The notes: generated by a model not told the origin, from the sequence alone. Shown: positions 10,534 to 23,241, numbered from the stretch's first letter. The stretch: DNA of 64,000 nt from Aquarana catesbeiana (GCF_042186555.1 NC_133325.1:758297207-758361206), one strand, 5' to 3'. A program made the numbers and translations.

Positions 10534-12690
10534 CCTGCAATAGAGGATCGCCCATCGCCAGAAGAAGAGGACCTAATGTGTCATTTTGAGGGCTTTGAAG
10601 TCTTCAGAAAAAGGTACGTATATGAAATAAATAGCATAACATTGGGGGGGGTGAGGGGGTACATTACAGGAGGGATGATGGGATTGGGGGGGCTGAACCC
10701 TGAGTTGGACTTTAACAAAAAAAGTAAATTAAAACTTCTTCTACATAATTCAGTGCAGGAAAAAGTATGTAATTTGTGTTTATGGTCATTCAGTAAATAT
10801 AACACCAACACAAAATTCCACTTTTAGGAATGCAAATTATTTTCTTACATTCTTCATTACCACAGGAAAAAAAAAAAAAAGCAGTTTGATTTATTTCACC
10901 GCAAGGGCTTTATAGAAAGCCGTTTGGAATATGGTGTGCTGTGCGTGACAAGACTGTTTTTTGTTGGTGGGTTTGATATACAGTATGGAGGAATGGTAAA
11001 AAGATCAGTGTACGGAAGGACTTGTGAGGATCAAAGTGCAGCAGAGGGGATTGAGACTTACCTGCCGTCGTCTGTGCTCTGCTGCGGACAGCTTTCCTTG
11101 GCACAGGCTGAGACGTAAAGAAGAACATTCTGCGCAAAAGTTTGTCTTGGCAAATCCAGCCTAATGCGTTAATTGCACTGTTCTATCAGTTTAAATAAAT
11201 AGGCCTGGGACATAGCAGTGTAATGTTAAGAAACAGCAAATTACTTAAACAGAAGTCCAAAGCTCATGCCAATATCATCAAATGCCGATAGTATAGGTGT
11301 CTTGGAGAGGGGAAGAACTTGTTTAAAGCTGAACTCCAGGTAGATGTAAAAGGCATAAATTAAAGTGATTGCAAATGCTAACTTTTTTTTTTATTAAAAT
11401 AACGAAAATGTCATATTTACCCAGGGCTGGGACAAGGGGTGGGCAGAAGGGATGGCTGCCCTGGGCGCAGTGTGTATTGAAGGGATGGAGGGGGGCGCAA
11501 GTTTCCTTCTACTATAAAGCTGATAGGAGTAGTGACAGCAGCATCACTACTGCTGTCAGCCCACCGCTGGAAGTGGCAAAGAGAGGAGGTAAGAGCCAGG
11601 AGAAGGTGCAGGCTGTGCTCTCTCTCCCCTCCTCCTCATAAGCTTGCACATAATGAAGGGGGGCTCAATTTGGCATCTTTGCCCTGTTCACTGGGTGAAC
11701 TTGTGCCGGCACTGTACTTACCTACTCTGTGCAATTATTTTGCTTAGAGCAGCCCCAATCCCTCTCCAGGCTCCTCCTCTTCTCAGTGTGCCTCCTATCA
11801 AGCCACACCTATGGGCTCGATCCTGATTGATGCTTATCTGTGTCCATAGATACAGACAGAGCACCTCGACCCCGCCCCCTGCTCCCTTCTTCAGAGGCAG
11901 GGGGCAGGAATCTGAAGTCACATACTGCATAGTTCAGAGAGGAGAGCTGAGTGTAATCTGAGACCTGAGTGGAGGGAATGGACATACACCCCTCTACACA
12001 ATCTCATAGGAAAACATGCACAACTGAGGCTGTCAATCACAGGCTCCCCTCTTCCATCCATCTCCATCCCTTGGAGTCAGCACATCCTGTCCGAAGTGAC
12101 TCATACAGATAGCAGAGAAAGGAGGCAGCAAACAGAAATCACACTGGGTGCTTTGGATTGAGGCAAGTACATACTATACAAGGATATGTGATGTTCATTT
12201 TTCATGTAAGAGGTTAACAATCATTTTAATTATCCGAATCCCATTGGTGTTTTGCTGTTTCATTTTTCATGTGGTGTACTTGAAGCATGGACGGCTCCCT
12301 TTAAAATTGGCACCCGATCTCTCAGAGACAGCATGGACTCATGCATGGAGCAAAGGGTGCTTGTATGGTTTCCTAAATATTTAATGATTTATTAATGAAT
12401 AAAGAGCTGGATAAATTTGTGCCCTTTATAACTGCTTAGAGTTCAAAGTTTTAATTAATATTTAATAGTGTCCACTGTGTGTGGCAATGTTGGGCGACTT
12501 CAAGTAAAACTGTAGCATGGGGAGCAGTGGCAGCTCTTGCCATAAACCAACTGTACATATTCATCATATCATAGTCATTATATTTGGAAGACTTAACTCT
12601 TTGCTACCCTCCTCCAGCGCTGTCAGCTACCAGATCTCCTCCGCCGCCACTGCCATCCTCTCCGCCGCTTCTTTGACATCCAAGGTCTTC
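10534..12690. other. Unassigned intergenic stretch
   Basis: No exon was found. A possible repeat start is TTTAAAGCTGAACTCCAGG at about 11321, resembling the termini of TTAA-type MITEs, but no matching right end could be located. Remaining open frames have no recognisable domain. Confidence 0.4.
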
Positions 12691-12697
12691 TGTCAGA

Positions 12698-12838
12698 AAA
12701 GACGAAATATGCCCAGACGCAAAGTTATGTGCAGACAGAAAATTCCTGTTAGCCAAACTGGTCAGGAAAGACAAGATGTGCCTAGGAGCATAGCTATGCG
12801 CAGACAGAGAATTCCTGTAAGCCTAACCTGTGCTCATG
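12698..12838 (+). repeat. Two tandem ~70-bp units
   Basis: The segment AAAAGACGAAATATGCCCAG...CAGACAGAAAATTCCTGTTA is followed at once by a diverged copy, GAAAGACAAGATGTGCCTAG...CAGACAGAGAATTCCTGTAA. It sits in a C/T-rich sequence (12600-13180) of unknown origin, perhaps a degraded retroelement. Confidence 0.6.
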
Positions 12839-13484
12839 CGCACACACCAGGGGCACGCCTGCCCGCCCGCCACTAGAGTGGCACCAAGTTGGCTATTCTG
12901 CTGCACTAAGACCTTGCCTTATGGTCTAAAGCGTTTTGCTACTTGTTCCTGTGTTTGATCTTCTGTTGCCATTCTAATCCATCTGACCATGCTTGTACTC
13001 TGCCTGAACCGACCCCTGACTTGCTCTTCTACCACGTCTCTGCCTGATCCCTCTGTCTGTTTACCATTGCCAACTCCAGCCTGAACCTGTCTACTCTGCT
13101 GCCCGCCGTCAGCACCTGAACTGCCAGGCACTCGCGCCACTCCAGGCTCTCGTGCCTCCTGTAAGTTTAGACTCTCGTGCCTCATATTACTTTACCAGGA
13201 GTACCTAGCCCATGGTGTAAGAGATTGCCTTCCCCTCCATGTCAGGCTCCATCACCAGTTACTAATGATGTACCTCTGCACATAAGTGCTAGCGTTACAT
13301 TATCCTGGCACCGTATCCCTATTTCAAATGCAACATTTAGGACAGGTGTGTTGCCTTAGCGCAATGAAGTGCCAGACAAAATGCACTGAACCACAACACA
13401 GTAATGCATGTATATTTCAGTACCAAGTGTTGAATCATTAAGCACTAAGTAACTGGTACATTACCGCAACGCAATCATTCTAAT

Positions 13485-13900
13485 GGGCCGTACACACGAT
13501 AGGATTTTCCGACAACAAATGTTTGATGTGAGCTTGTTGTCGGAAAGTCCGACCGTGTGTAGGCTCCATAGAACATTTGTTGACGGAATTTCCGCCAACA
13601 AATGTTTGAGAGCAGGATCTCAAATTTTCCGACAACAAGTCTTGTTGTCGGAAATTCCAACGCACAAAAGTCCACGCATGCTCGGAATCAAGCAGAAGAG
13701 CCGCACTGGCTATTGAACTTCATTTTTCTTGGCTCGTCGTACGTGTTGTACGTTACTGCGTTCTCACGTTCGTAATTGTTGGCCAATTTCCGACAACATT
13801 TGTGTGACCGTGTGTATGCAAGACAAGTTTGAGCCAACATCCGTTGGAAAAAAATCCATGGTTTTGTTGTCGGAAAGTCCTATCGTGTGTACATAGCATA
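13485..13900. mobile_element. MITE, CGTACACACGA family (copy 3)
   Basis: Left end GGGCCGTACACACGATAGGA and right end CCTATCGTGTGTAC are inverted. Most of it aligns base for base with 1514-1945, including the CATGCTCGGAATCAAGCAGA core. Non-coding. Confidence 0.85.
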
Positions 13901-13916
13901 AGGGCCTAATTCCTAA

Positions 13917-14430
13917 ACAGTGGCAGCCCATCCTTAAGGCCCCCCCCCCCCCAATCCATGCACCCGGCCCCTAATCTACATGCAGGATGCCGGGTGCATG
14001 GACGCATGGATTACAATGGATTTTTTTTTAAGCACATGATTAGAACTTGAGGCTCTAATTGGCTTCAAAAAAGGGTGGGCTCTGCGCCCCAAGCCCACCC
14101 AGTTATGTGACTATTGTGGATTAACATTCATTATTGTCATCCTGATTCTCCTCCCAGCCAATCAGGAAGCGGGTCCTGAGACCCGATTGGCCAGGGAGTT
14201 TCCCGGACTCCCAGGCCAATCGGGTCTCAGGACTTCCTGTTCGGCCGGGAGGAGAAGCCCGGCTCTTCCCGGATCCTCTTGGAGCGAGGAGCAGCAGCCA
14301 TTCACATCATCTTCCTCCATGTCATCTTCCTCCTCATGGTAAGTCCTCTAAACCCCTGCCTTGACAACCGAGTGATGGGACAGGTTTGTTTGCCCCCCCC
14401 CAAAAAAATTTTGAGCACCAACCACCACTG
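13917..14430. mobile_element. CAGTGGCAGCC...ACCACCACTG repeat (copy 2)
   Basis: Same family as 4867-5424 but in the opposite orientation. It shares the CAGTGGC-type termini, TCTGCGCCCCAAGCCCACCC and a CCAATCAGGA core. A local inverted pair (CCCGATTGGCC around 14190 and 14215) lies inside. Confidence 0.6.
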
Positions 14431-15189
14431 TTCCTAAATGTTCATTTTAGGCACTGATATGATCTGGGGATGAGTGCTCACATATCCTTGATTTCACCAG
14501 AGCTCTGCCCTGTACTGTTAGTAATTAAAAAAAAACCACAAAACCATTTTTTTATGTATTTCCTAACAAAGTCACCCTTGGAAATACCTTCAGGAAACCA
14601 TAAAGTTGAACAAGTCAGGTAAGTTTAATCATTCCTTCAGGTGCTCTAGAGGAATCGTTGTGCGTTGTGTAGCATTTTTCGTGACCATCAATTTATGTAG
14701 TTATGGAGCACTGAATTCCATTTAACGTCTATTTGTGTTGTATATCGGTCTGGATTACTTAGCTCTTGACGTTCCAACTCTTCGGTCCCAGCAAATGTTT
14801 TCTTTAGGAAAAAGAAATAACCTAGAAAAAAATGATAAATAAGTAGCTGCCACTTTTTGATAAATTAAAAAGTAATGATAAAAAATAAACTCTAAAATAA
14901 AATATATATACGGCATATATGCAGACGATTATTCAAGTTAGCCTATTTATCCATATCTCAGACCAGACAACAGCAGAGTTGTGTAAGTGTGCCAACATTG
15001 GGGCAGAATGGTGTACACAGTTCTCCTCAGTCTTTTGCAAGGACCCATTCTAAGATCACAAGTGGTATTGGTTGCAGGAGGTCTATAGTGTATATCGTAG
15101 ATATTTTGTTTATGAATCATGAGTGGAATTAAAACAAAAATATAGAATGTTTTCTGTTACATTTTACCTAAGTAAATATTACATACATA
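14431..15189. other. Repeat-poor, AT-rich stretch
   Basis: No transposon termini, exon or RNA gene were recognised. It could be unique sequence, but nothing points to a function. Confidence 0.4.
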
Positions 15190-15190
15190 T

Positions 15191-15274
<84 letters not shown>
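15190..15274 (+). repeat. (GATA)n microsatellite
   Basis: About 21 perfect GATA units, flanked by AT-rich sequence. Confidence 0.98.
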
Positions 15275-16212
15275 TACCCAGCTTTTTGCAGGGTTTTAAA
15301 GATACTAAACAATATTTAAAATCAATAAATGTATTTTTAATTACTTACATATCTAAAAATGTATATAATTAACCCTAACATAAAAAACAATTAAAATAAA
15401 TAATACAGTATTTTAAATTAAAAAAAATACATATTTTAAAATACTTTTTTTTACATTAAAATAGTAAGAACCTCATTTTGACTTGATATTAGCTCCTTTA
15501 AATCCCCTGCATAGTAGGGGAGGGAAGGGCAACACTATGGGCCAATCAGGCTCTGCTGCGTGCACATGTGCTGATCAAAGAAAACATCAAATTAAGCAGT
15601 GTGCTAAGCTCATCAATGTACTGCTGCTGCTTCATTGTGCAATCGATCCATCAATGTGCAAAGTGATCAGCCTGTGTTGCTGAACTAGGGTATAGAAAAA
15701 TAAGGTCACCAGTCTAGCTCTACTGTTTTGCAGGGCTGTGAAAACTGCAAAATTGGATGGAAAGAAATCCAAATCTTTGACTCCTATAAATATGTTTTAT
15801 CTCTTTATTTAGTTGGAATTCAAGTTTAACAGAAGAAAAACTTCCGAATACCAGACGTTTAGACAAAGTTCCATATGACTTGGAGGTGATACACAACCAT
15901 TGTGTCTCATCGAAGAATTGGGACTGTTTATCAATTATACAGAGGCTGCCAACAAGCATGTAGGTAGTTCTGGGCTTTCATATTACAAAGGCCTCAGGTT
16001 TTTTTTTTTAAGACAGTGAGCTACAATTACATATATTGCTGCAATACCAATTCTGGTGTTGTAACATGAGCACAAAAAGAAAATAAAGTGGATAGAATTT
16101 TCTTTCAGTAGGAACATATTCTGAGATATTATGTTAGTGTTCACTGCAAAGTAAGATTTTATATGACTTTCACAATTTTACATACTTGTACTGCTTTAAC
16201 TTTGCTCATATA
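15275..16212. other. AT-rich unassigned stretch
   Basis: No gene and no clear repeat boundary were seen. It contains several poly-A/T rich runs (15300-15480). Confidence 0.4.
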
Positions 16213-16669
16213 TTAAAAGAGATGTATTGATTGTTTTTTTTTTTAGATTCATACTTACCTAGGTGGATGCTGCGTCTGTCCCCCAGCGCCTCTACACTGA
16301 GAACCGATCGCTCGGTTCTCACAGCTCCCCGAGCAGAGAGCTGTTGACTGACAGTCACAGCTCTCTGCTCTGCTCTGCTCCCTCCTCGCTCATTGGAGCG
16401 CTAAGCTGTGGAGGGGGCGGGAGCGGACGGCTCAGCCTCTCAGCAGCTCGCTGAGAGGCTGAGCCAGGTTGCCGGTCCAGCATGTGGGCGGATCCCAACT
16501 CCGTGGTTATCATGATGCCCGAGCCTGGACCGACTCTGTGACGTCAGCAGAGAGCGAACTTCAGCCCCTCTCTGCTAAAAACGGGTCACAGCAGTGCAAC
16601 ACAAACGGCACTCCTGTGATCCATAGGAGAAGTATAGCCAAACAAGCTTTGGCTGTACTTCTCCTTTAA
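16213..16669. mobile_element. TTAA element, CTGTACTTCTCCTTTAA family (copy 1)
   Basis: Bounded by TTAA (16213-16216, 16666-16669). Its interior holds GAGAGCTGTGACTGACAGT-like words and a CTCAGCCTCTC inverted pair around 16430-16460. It matches 17961-18426 in inverse orientation and a truncated copy at about 46975-47325. Non-coding, piggyBac-like by its TTAA flanks. Confidence 0.7.
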
Positions 16670-16752
16670 ATATGTAGATTAGCAGTGAAGGGGAGCTCTT
16701 GATGGCTCAGTGCATCTTAACAACTTCTGGGAGAAGATATCAGCCACATAAC

Positions 16753-17290
16753 GGGGTTGATTTACTAAAACTAGAAAGTGCAAAACCTGTGAAGCTGTGC
16801 ATGGTAGCCAATCAGCTGCTAACTTCAGCTCGTTCAATTAAGCTTTAATGAAAAAAAAAAAAAAAAAACTGGAAGCTAATTGGTTTCTATGCAGAGCTGC
16901 ACCAGATTTAGTGAATCAACCCCATTGATTTCCATGGCATTGTTTTCAATGAGTCAGCTGACTAATAATCCTACATTGTGAAAATAAGCATTAAGGCACA
17001 GCCGTTGTCACCCTGCAACCAAGGAGGCAGAGTGTGTTTTTTTAATGAACAAATATGGCTGCCCGTATGTCCTGTACATATATTATTATATACTATACAT
17101 AGATACAAGTTGTTTTTTTATTCACTTAATCACTTAAGGACTGAGCCTCTTTCTGAGATTTGTTGTTTACAAGTTTTGGCTTACAGAGGAGGTCTATGGC
17201 TACAATTATTGCTCTCGCTCTAATGATCGTGGCGATACCTCACATGTGTGGTTTGAACACTGTTTTCATATGTGGGCGCTACTCACATAT
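16753..17290 (+). repeat. Duplicated block A (copy 1): palindromic MITE + spacer + TTAA element end
   Basis: About 535 bp aligns continuously with 26991-27525. It runs through a GGGGTTGATTTACTAAA palindromic MITE (16753-16924), a spacer containing AATGAGTCAGCTGACTAATA, and the first ~165 bp of a TTAA element starting at 17126. The two copies differ by scattered substitutions. Confidence 0.8.
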
Positions 17291-17925
17291 GCGTCCGCTT
17301 CTACACGCAAGCTTGGCGGGACAGGGCATATTTAAAAAATTGTTTTTACACTGTTCTTTTAAAAAAAAATTGTGTCACTTTTATTCCTATTACAAGTAAT
17401 GTAAACATCCCTTGTAATAGAAAAAAAGCATGACAGGTCCTCTTAAATATGAGATCTGGGGTCAAAAAGACCTCAGATCTCATATTTACACTAAAATGCA
17501 ATAAAAAAAATAAAATAAAAAATTTTGTCATTTGAGAAAAAAAAAAAAAAAAAAGGTCCTTTAAGAGCTATGGGCGGAAGTGACGTTTTGACGTCGCTTC
17601 ACCCCTGCAATGATATGGAGACGGGTGGGGGCCCACTTTCCCTTCACTTGTCTCCATACCAAGCCAGGAGAACGATCTGATTGCCTCTGCCGCTACCGAT
17701 GGCTCTGGTAAGCGGCGGAGGGCGGCGGGAGGGAGGGGCCCTCTTCCGCAGCATATAAAAGTGATCTCGCAGTGAATCTACCGCAGAGACCACTTTTATC
17801 TGAAAGCGGACCACCCGCTGAAGAAGAGGATACCGAGGTTATGGCAGCTAGCTGCTGCCATAACAATGATATTCCTCTTCAAAGTAGTGACGTAAACCTG
17901 CGGCGGGCGGTCTGTAAGTGGTTAA
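17126..17925. mobile_element. TTAA element, CACTTAAGGACTGAGCC family
   Basis: Bounded by TTAA at 17126-17129 and 17922-17925. The left end TCACTTAAGGACTGAGCC and right end GTCTGTAAGTGG are inverted. It holds fold-back segments (TTACAAGTAATGTAAACATC / ATGAGATCTG pairs) and CACATGTGTGGTTTGAACAC, which recurs inverted at 20485-20510. No coding content. Confidence 0.75.
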
Positions 17926-17960
17926 TAAGCCAATTTCTCATATTTAAAAAATAAAATATT

Positions 17961-18426
17961 TTAAAGGGAGAGGTCCAGCCTGAGCTCATTCGGCTGGGTT
18001 TCTCCTATGGGTTACAGGAGTGCAATTCGTTATGCACGCCTGTGAGCCGAAGTCCACTCTCTGCTGATGTCATGGATATCAGTCCAGGCAACGCGTCATC
18101 ATGACAATGGGAGTCTGGATCCGCCATGTGCCTGGACTGATACCCGTTTCCGCCTCTCAGCGAGCCTCAAGGGGGCTGACATGGCCGCTCCACCCCCTCC
18201 ACAGCTCAGCGCTCCAGTGAGCATGGTGGAGCAGAGCAGGAGAGCTGCCGATTGACAGTCAGCAGCTCTCTGCTTGGGGAGCTGTGAGAATCAAACCATC
18301 GGTGATGTTCGATCGCTCAGTTCTCAGTGTAGAGGCGGTGGGGGAAAGATGCAGCATCGGACCGATGCTGCATCCACCCAGGTAAGTATAATGGAGGAAG
18401 AAAAAAAAAACATATTTCTCTTTTAA
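17961..18426. mobile_element. TTAA element, CTGTACTTCTCCTTTAA family (copy 2)
   Basis: Bounded by TTAA at 17961-17964 and 18423-18426, and inverted relative to 16213-16669. Contains AATGGGAGTCTGGATCCGCC and GACTGACAGT-like words shared with about 46975-47325. Confidence 0.7.
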
Positions 18427-18490
18427 AGTAATCTCTTTTACATGTCTGTTAAGAAAAAAACATAATAAACTAATTTCACTTACAAGGTCT

Positions 18491-19927
18491 TTAACCAGTT
18501 ACCAACTGGCCCATAGCCGAATGACGGCTGCAGGGTGGTTGGATAACTCTGGGTGGACGTACTATGACGTCCTCCCAGAATTCCCCTCTCGCGCGCCCCC
18601 TGGGGCGCGCACCCGAACACATCCGTGACCGCCGGGTCCAGGGGACCCGGCGCATCACGGTTCCCGGTAAATGGCCGCTGATCGCGGCCGTTTACCATGT
18701 GATCGCGCCGTCAAATGACGGCGCGATCACATGTAAACAGACCGGCGTCATCTGATGACGCCGGTTCCTCTCCTCCCCTCCTGTGTACCGATCGGTACAC
18801 AGTGAGCGGGGAGGGGGATGGATGGATGTCTGCAGCGCTGTGGGCTGTATGTGTAGTGCCCACACGCTGCACAGAGACATCCATCCATCCATGCTCAGCC
18901 ATCCCTCACTACTAATGCTGTGCAATACTCTGCAATACCCCCACAATACTCTGCAATACCCCCACAATACTCTGCAATGCTGTGCAATACTCTGCAATAC
19001 CCCCACAATACTCTGCAATGCTGTGCAATACTCTGCAATACCCCCACAATACTCTGCAATACCCCCACAATACTCTGCAATGCTGTGCAATACTCTGCAA
19101 TACCCCCACAATACTCTGCAATGCTGTGCAATACTCTGCAATACCCCCACAATACTCTGCAATACCCCCACAATACTCTGCAATGCTGTGCAATACTCTG
19201 CAATACCCCCACAATACTCTGCAATACCCCCACAATACTCTGCAATACCCCCACAATACTCTGCAATGCTGTGCAATACTCTGCAATGCTGTGCAATACT
19301 CTGCAATACCCCCACAATACTCTGCAATGCTGTGCAATACTCTGCAATGCTGTGCAATACTCTGCAATACCCCCACAATACTCTGCAATGCTGTGCAATA
19401 CTCTGCAATGCCCCCACAATACTCTGCAATGCTGTGCAATACTCTGCAATGCCCCCACAATACTCTGCAATGCGCCCCCACAATACTCTGCAATACCCCC
19501 ACAATACTCTGCAATGCTGTGCAATACTCTGCAATGCCCCCACAATACTCTGCAATGCCCCCGCCATACTCTGCCATGCCCCCGCCATACCCCGCCATAC
19601 TCCGCAATACCCCGCCATACTCCGCCATACCCCGCCATACTCCGCCATACCCCGCCATACTCCGCCATACCCCGCCATACTCCGCAATACCCCGCCATAC
19701 ACCGCCATACTCCGCCATACCCCGCCATACCCTGCCATGCTGAGCCATGCTCAGCTGTACTCGCCCTCTGTATGTGGCCAGGCTGTGGAAGTCTCACACA
19801 TGGGGTATCGCCGTACTCAGGAGGAGCAGGAGAATCTATTTTGGGGTGTCATTTTTGGCATGTACATGTTATGTGGTAGAAATATTGTATAAATGGACAA
19901 CTTTGTGTTAAAAAAAAAAAAAGCGTT
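18491..19927. mobile_element. TTAA element with internal minisatellite, interrupted on the right
   Basis: It starts TTAACCAGTTACCAACTGGC. After a fold-back region (TGACGGCGCGATCACATG arms at 18690-18735) and a large minisatellite (18916-19745), its right part (19750-19910) aligns with the interior of the neighbouring element at about 21005-21165 (CTCTGTATGTGGCCA, GTCTCACACATG). That alignment stops where the next element begins at 19928, so the right end is missing or displaced. Confidence 0.65.
18916..19745 (+). repeat. Two-word minisatellite CAATACTCTG + (CAATACCCCCA or CAATGCTGTG)
   Basis: A constant 10-mer CAATACTCTG alternates with either an 11-mer CAATACCCCCA or a 10-mer CAATGCTGTG, giving units of 20-21 bp over about 830 bp. 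The order of the two variants is irregular. Towards the right the array drifts through CAATGCCCCCA to CCATACTCCGCCATACCCCG. All six frames are open for long distances because the repeat contains no stop, so the 250-370-codon frames are artefacts and not genes. Confidence 0.95.
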
Positions 19928-21772
19928 TTAACCACTTCCCGCCCGCCGGCCGTCATACAACGTCCTTGACTTTGTGCGGAGATATCTGAATGATGGTTGC
20001 AGCTACAGGCATCATTCAGATATCAGCTTTTTCAGCCGGCGATTCCCTACACCATGAGAATGATCATAGCAGCTGTTCCACTGCTTGATCGTTCTTACGG
20101 GAGGCGAGAGGGGATGTCCCCCCTTCCCGCCGCCTTGCGGTGCTTCTACCGACTTACCGCTACGATCGAAGCCAGGATCTTTTTTTTTTTTTTTTTTTTT
20201 TATTTCAGGCTTCCCAGCCTAGAGGTGAGATGTGGGGTCTTATTGACCCCATATCTCACTGTAAAGAGGACCTGTCATGCCATATTCCTATTACAAGGAT
20301 GTTTATATTCCTTGTAATAGGAATAAAAGTGGTCAAATTTTTTTTTTTTTTGGAAAAAAGCATCAAACTAAAATAAATAAAGTAAAATGAACAATAAAAA
20401 AAAAAAAAAAAAATTTTAAAGCGCCCCTGTCCCTGTGTGCTCGCATGCAGAAGCAAACACATGCGTAAGTCCCGCCCACATATGAAAACGGTGTTCAAAC
20501 CACACATGTGAGGTATCGCTGCGATCGGTAGAGCGAGAGCAATAATTTTGGCCCTAGACTTCCTCTGTAACTCAAAACATGTAACCAGTAAAAAATTTTA
20601 AAGCGTCGCCTATGGGGATTTTTGAGTAGCAAAGTTTGGCGCCATTCCACAAGCGCGTGCAATTTTGAAGGGTGACATGTTGGGTATCTATTTACTCGAC
20701 GTAACTTCATCTTTCACATTATGCAAAAACATTGGGCTAACTTTACTGTTTTGGTTTTTGTAAAGCACAAAACAGTTTTTTTTCCAAAAAAAAGCGTTAA
20801 AAAAATTGCTGCGCAAATACCGTGCGAGATAAAAAGTTGCAACGACCGCCATTGTATTCTCTAGGGTCTTTGCTAAAAAAACATATATAATGTTTTGGGG
20901 TTCTAAGTAATTTTCTAGCTAATAAATGATGATTTTTACATGTAGGAGAGAAATGTCAGAATTGGCCTGGGTGCTCCAGAACGCCTGAAGGTGCTCCCCT
21001 GCATGTTGGGCCTCTGTATGTGGCCACGCTGTGTAAAAGTCTCACACATGTGGTATCACCATACTCAGGAGTAATAGCAGAATGTGTTTTGTGGTGTAAT
21101 TTGTGGTATGCATATGTGGTCTGTGAGAAATACCCTGCTAATATGACAATTTTGTGGAAAAAAAAAAAGTAAAAAAAAAACCTTGATTTTGCAAAGAATT
21201 GTGGGAAAAAATGACAACTTCAAAAAACTCACCATGCATCTTTCTAAATACCTTGGAATGTCTTCTTTCCAAAAAGGGGTCATTTGGGGGGTATTTGTAC
21301 TTTTCTGGCATGTTAGGGTCTCAAGAATTTAGATAGGCCGTCAGTACTTCAGGTGTGATCAATTTTCAGATATTCGCACCATAGCTTTTGGACTCTATAA
21401 CTTTCAAAAAGACCAAATAATATCCATCGATTTGGGTTATTTTTACCAAAGATATGTAGCGGTATAAATTTTGGCCAAAATATATGAAGAAAAATTACTA
21501 ATTTGCAAAATATTATAACAGAAATGAAGAAAAATGTATTTTTTTACAGATTTTTCGGTCTTTTTTCTTTTACGGCGCAAAAAATAAAGAACCCAGCAGT
21601 GATTAAATACCACCAAAAGAAAGCTCTATTTGTGTGAAAAAAAGGACAAAAATTTCATAAAGATACAGTGTTGCATGACTGAGTAATTGTCATTCAAAAT
21701 GTGAGAGCACCAAAAGCTGAAAATTGGTCTGGTTAGGAAGGGGGTTTAAGTGCCCAGTTGTCAAGTGGTTAA
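19928..21772. mobile_element. TTAA element, ~1.85 kb, CCACTTCCCGCCC termini
   Basis: Bounded by TTAA (19928-19931, 21769-21772). Left end CCACTTCCCGCCCGCCGG, right end CCCAGTTGTCAAGTGG. Contains several fold-back segments, including a TATTACAAGGATGTTTATATTCC / TTGTAATAGG hairpin at 20288-20325. The right arm ends with the AAAGAAAGCTCTATTTGTGTG phrase common to this superfamily. Non-coding. Confidence 0.75.
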
Positions 21773-21852
21773 AGAGTCTTTCAGTATTATTTTTCATCAC
21801 TCACGTCAGTGTCAAAGTTTAAATGAAATATGGCACCAACATCCCGTTTAGA

Positions 21853-22978
21853 CAAAAACATAACATATAGAAGATATGGGACTTTAAAGGTGTAAATCAT
21901 TGAAGACAACAATATGTAATGTAAAAAAATATATACAAATTTTATTAAATGGACAACATCAATAAAAACTGTGCAAAGTCATGGCCATGGATACTATTAC
22001 TGACAATGATTTACTGTGATCACGTTCATGTTTTCTACATATTTCGCCATATGGCTTCTTCAGGAAAGAACGTGAAAATTCATTAAATACCGAGACCTAT
22101 AATTTGACAACTTTAGTTGTGCAATAGAGACAGAGAAAATACAATATAATAAAACAAATATGAACAAACTGTATTTTATGTATATCTATGTCTGCTCTTA
22201 AATGAAGAGCGGAAGACAATCCCCAGACAAAAACCAAAGGGCCATACCTCATGTTGTGAGTCTAAAGGTCCAAACTGTAATGAATTTAAAATGAAAAAAT
22301 GGAATCCATCAAGATGCTGCATCCACAATCCAAAATCCCCCGAATTATGCCAGGTCACCCGTAGGGAGGGGTGAAGAGTGATATACTAACAACAAGTTTG
22401 TGTAGCTATCCCGCCTATAAATATAAATATATTTTCCTACATTTGGGGGAATTTGGACTGTGGATGCAGCACCTTGATGGATTCCATTTTTTGATTTTAA
22501 ATTCATTTTTCATTCAAAATTGAATTCCATTTTTTTCATTTTAAATTAATTTTTCATTCAAATTCAACGAAGTATGGCCCGTTTGTTTTTGTCTGGGGAT
22601 TGTCTTCCGCTCTTCATTTAAGTGCAGACATAAATATACATAAAATACAGTTTGTTCATATTTGTTTTATTAATTTGTATTTTCTCTGTCTCTATTGCAT
22701 AACTAAAGCTGTCAAATTATAGGTCTCGGTATTTAATGAATTTTCACGGTCTTTCCTAAAGAATCCATATGGCGAAACATGTAGAAAACATGAACGTGAT
22801 CACAGTAAATCATTGTCAATAATAGGGTGCTTTGCACACATCTATGGCATGACTTTACTGTATGCACTGTTTTTATTGATGTTGTTCATTCAATAAAATT
22901 TGTATATATTTTTTTACATTACATATTGTTGTCTTCAATGATTTACACCTCATATCATCTATATGTTCTGTTTTTACC
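21853..22978. repeat. Large inverted repeat, ~0.5 kb arms
   Basis: The left arm (21853-22342) and right arm (22441-22978) are complementary along most of their length. Examples are GTAAATCATTGAAGACAACA against TGTTGTCTTCAATGATTTAC, and GAAGAGCGGAAGACAATCCC against its complement. A loop of about 100 bp separates them. Each arm contains a CGCCATATGG...TTCTTCAGG / CGAAACATGTAGAAAAC segment resembling the 'GAAACGCGT' repeats. No coding frame. Confidence 0.85.
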
Positions 22979-23241
22979 ATTGAAAATTGTTCAGGCAAAG
23001 TGAATCCAGGGAAGGCAAAATGCTCCACTCTCAACGTGGGGAGGAAAAAGCCTAAAGAAAAAAATACAGGAATCTACCGAGACCTTGAAGTAAAAACATA
23101 TTCAAGAGTGCACATTCCGTCTCAGTAAAATAGTACATTGAATTAGTCAGACTCTACTTTGTCTAGTAACAAAAGGTGGCCAAAAGTAGGCCTTATGGAT
23201 GGATCCCAATCGAACAAGACTTTCATGAAAATATCTTGTAG

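Noticed and set aside
12517..12876. 119-codon open frame with basic residues
   Set aside because: It spans a tandem ~70-bp duplication in C/T-rich DNA, and no domain or splice context is visible.
18916..19745. CRISPR-like array (short repeats at regular spacing)
   Set aside because: The 'spacers' are only two recurring words, not unique sequences; the context is vertebrate DNA; there are no cas genes. It is a minisatellite.
18692..19892. Several 250-370-codon open frames on both strands (SIAEYCGG and QYSAIPP repeats)
   Set aside because: All frames of one minisatellite are open at once because its units lack stop codons. No start context, domain or codon bias; a repeat artefact.
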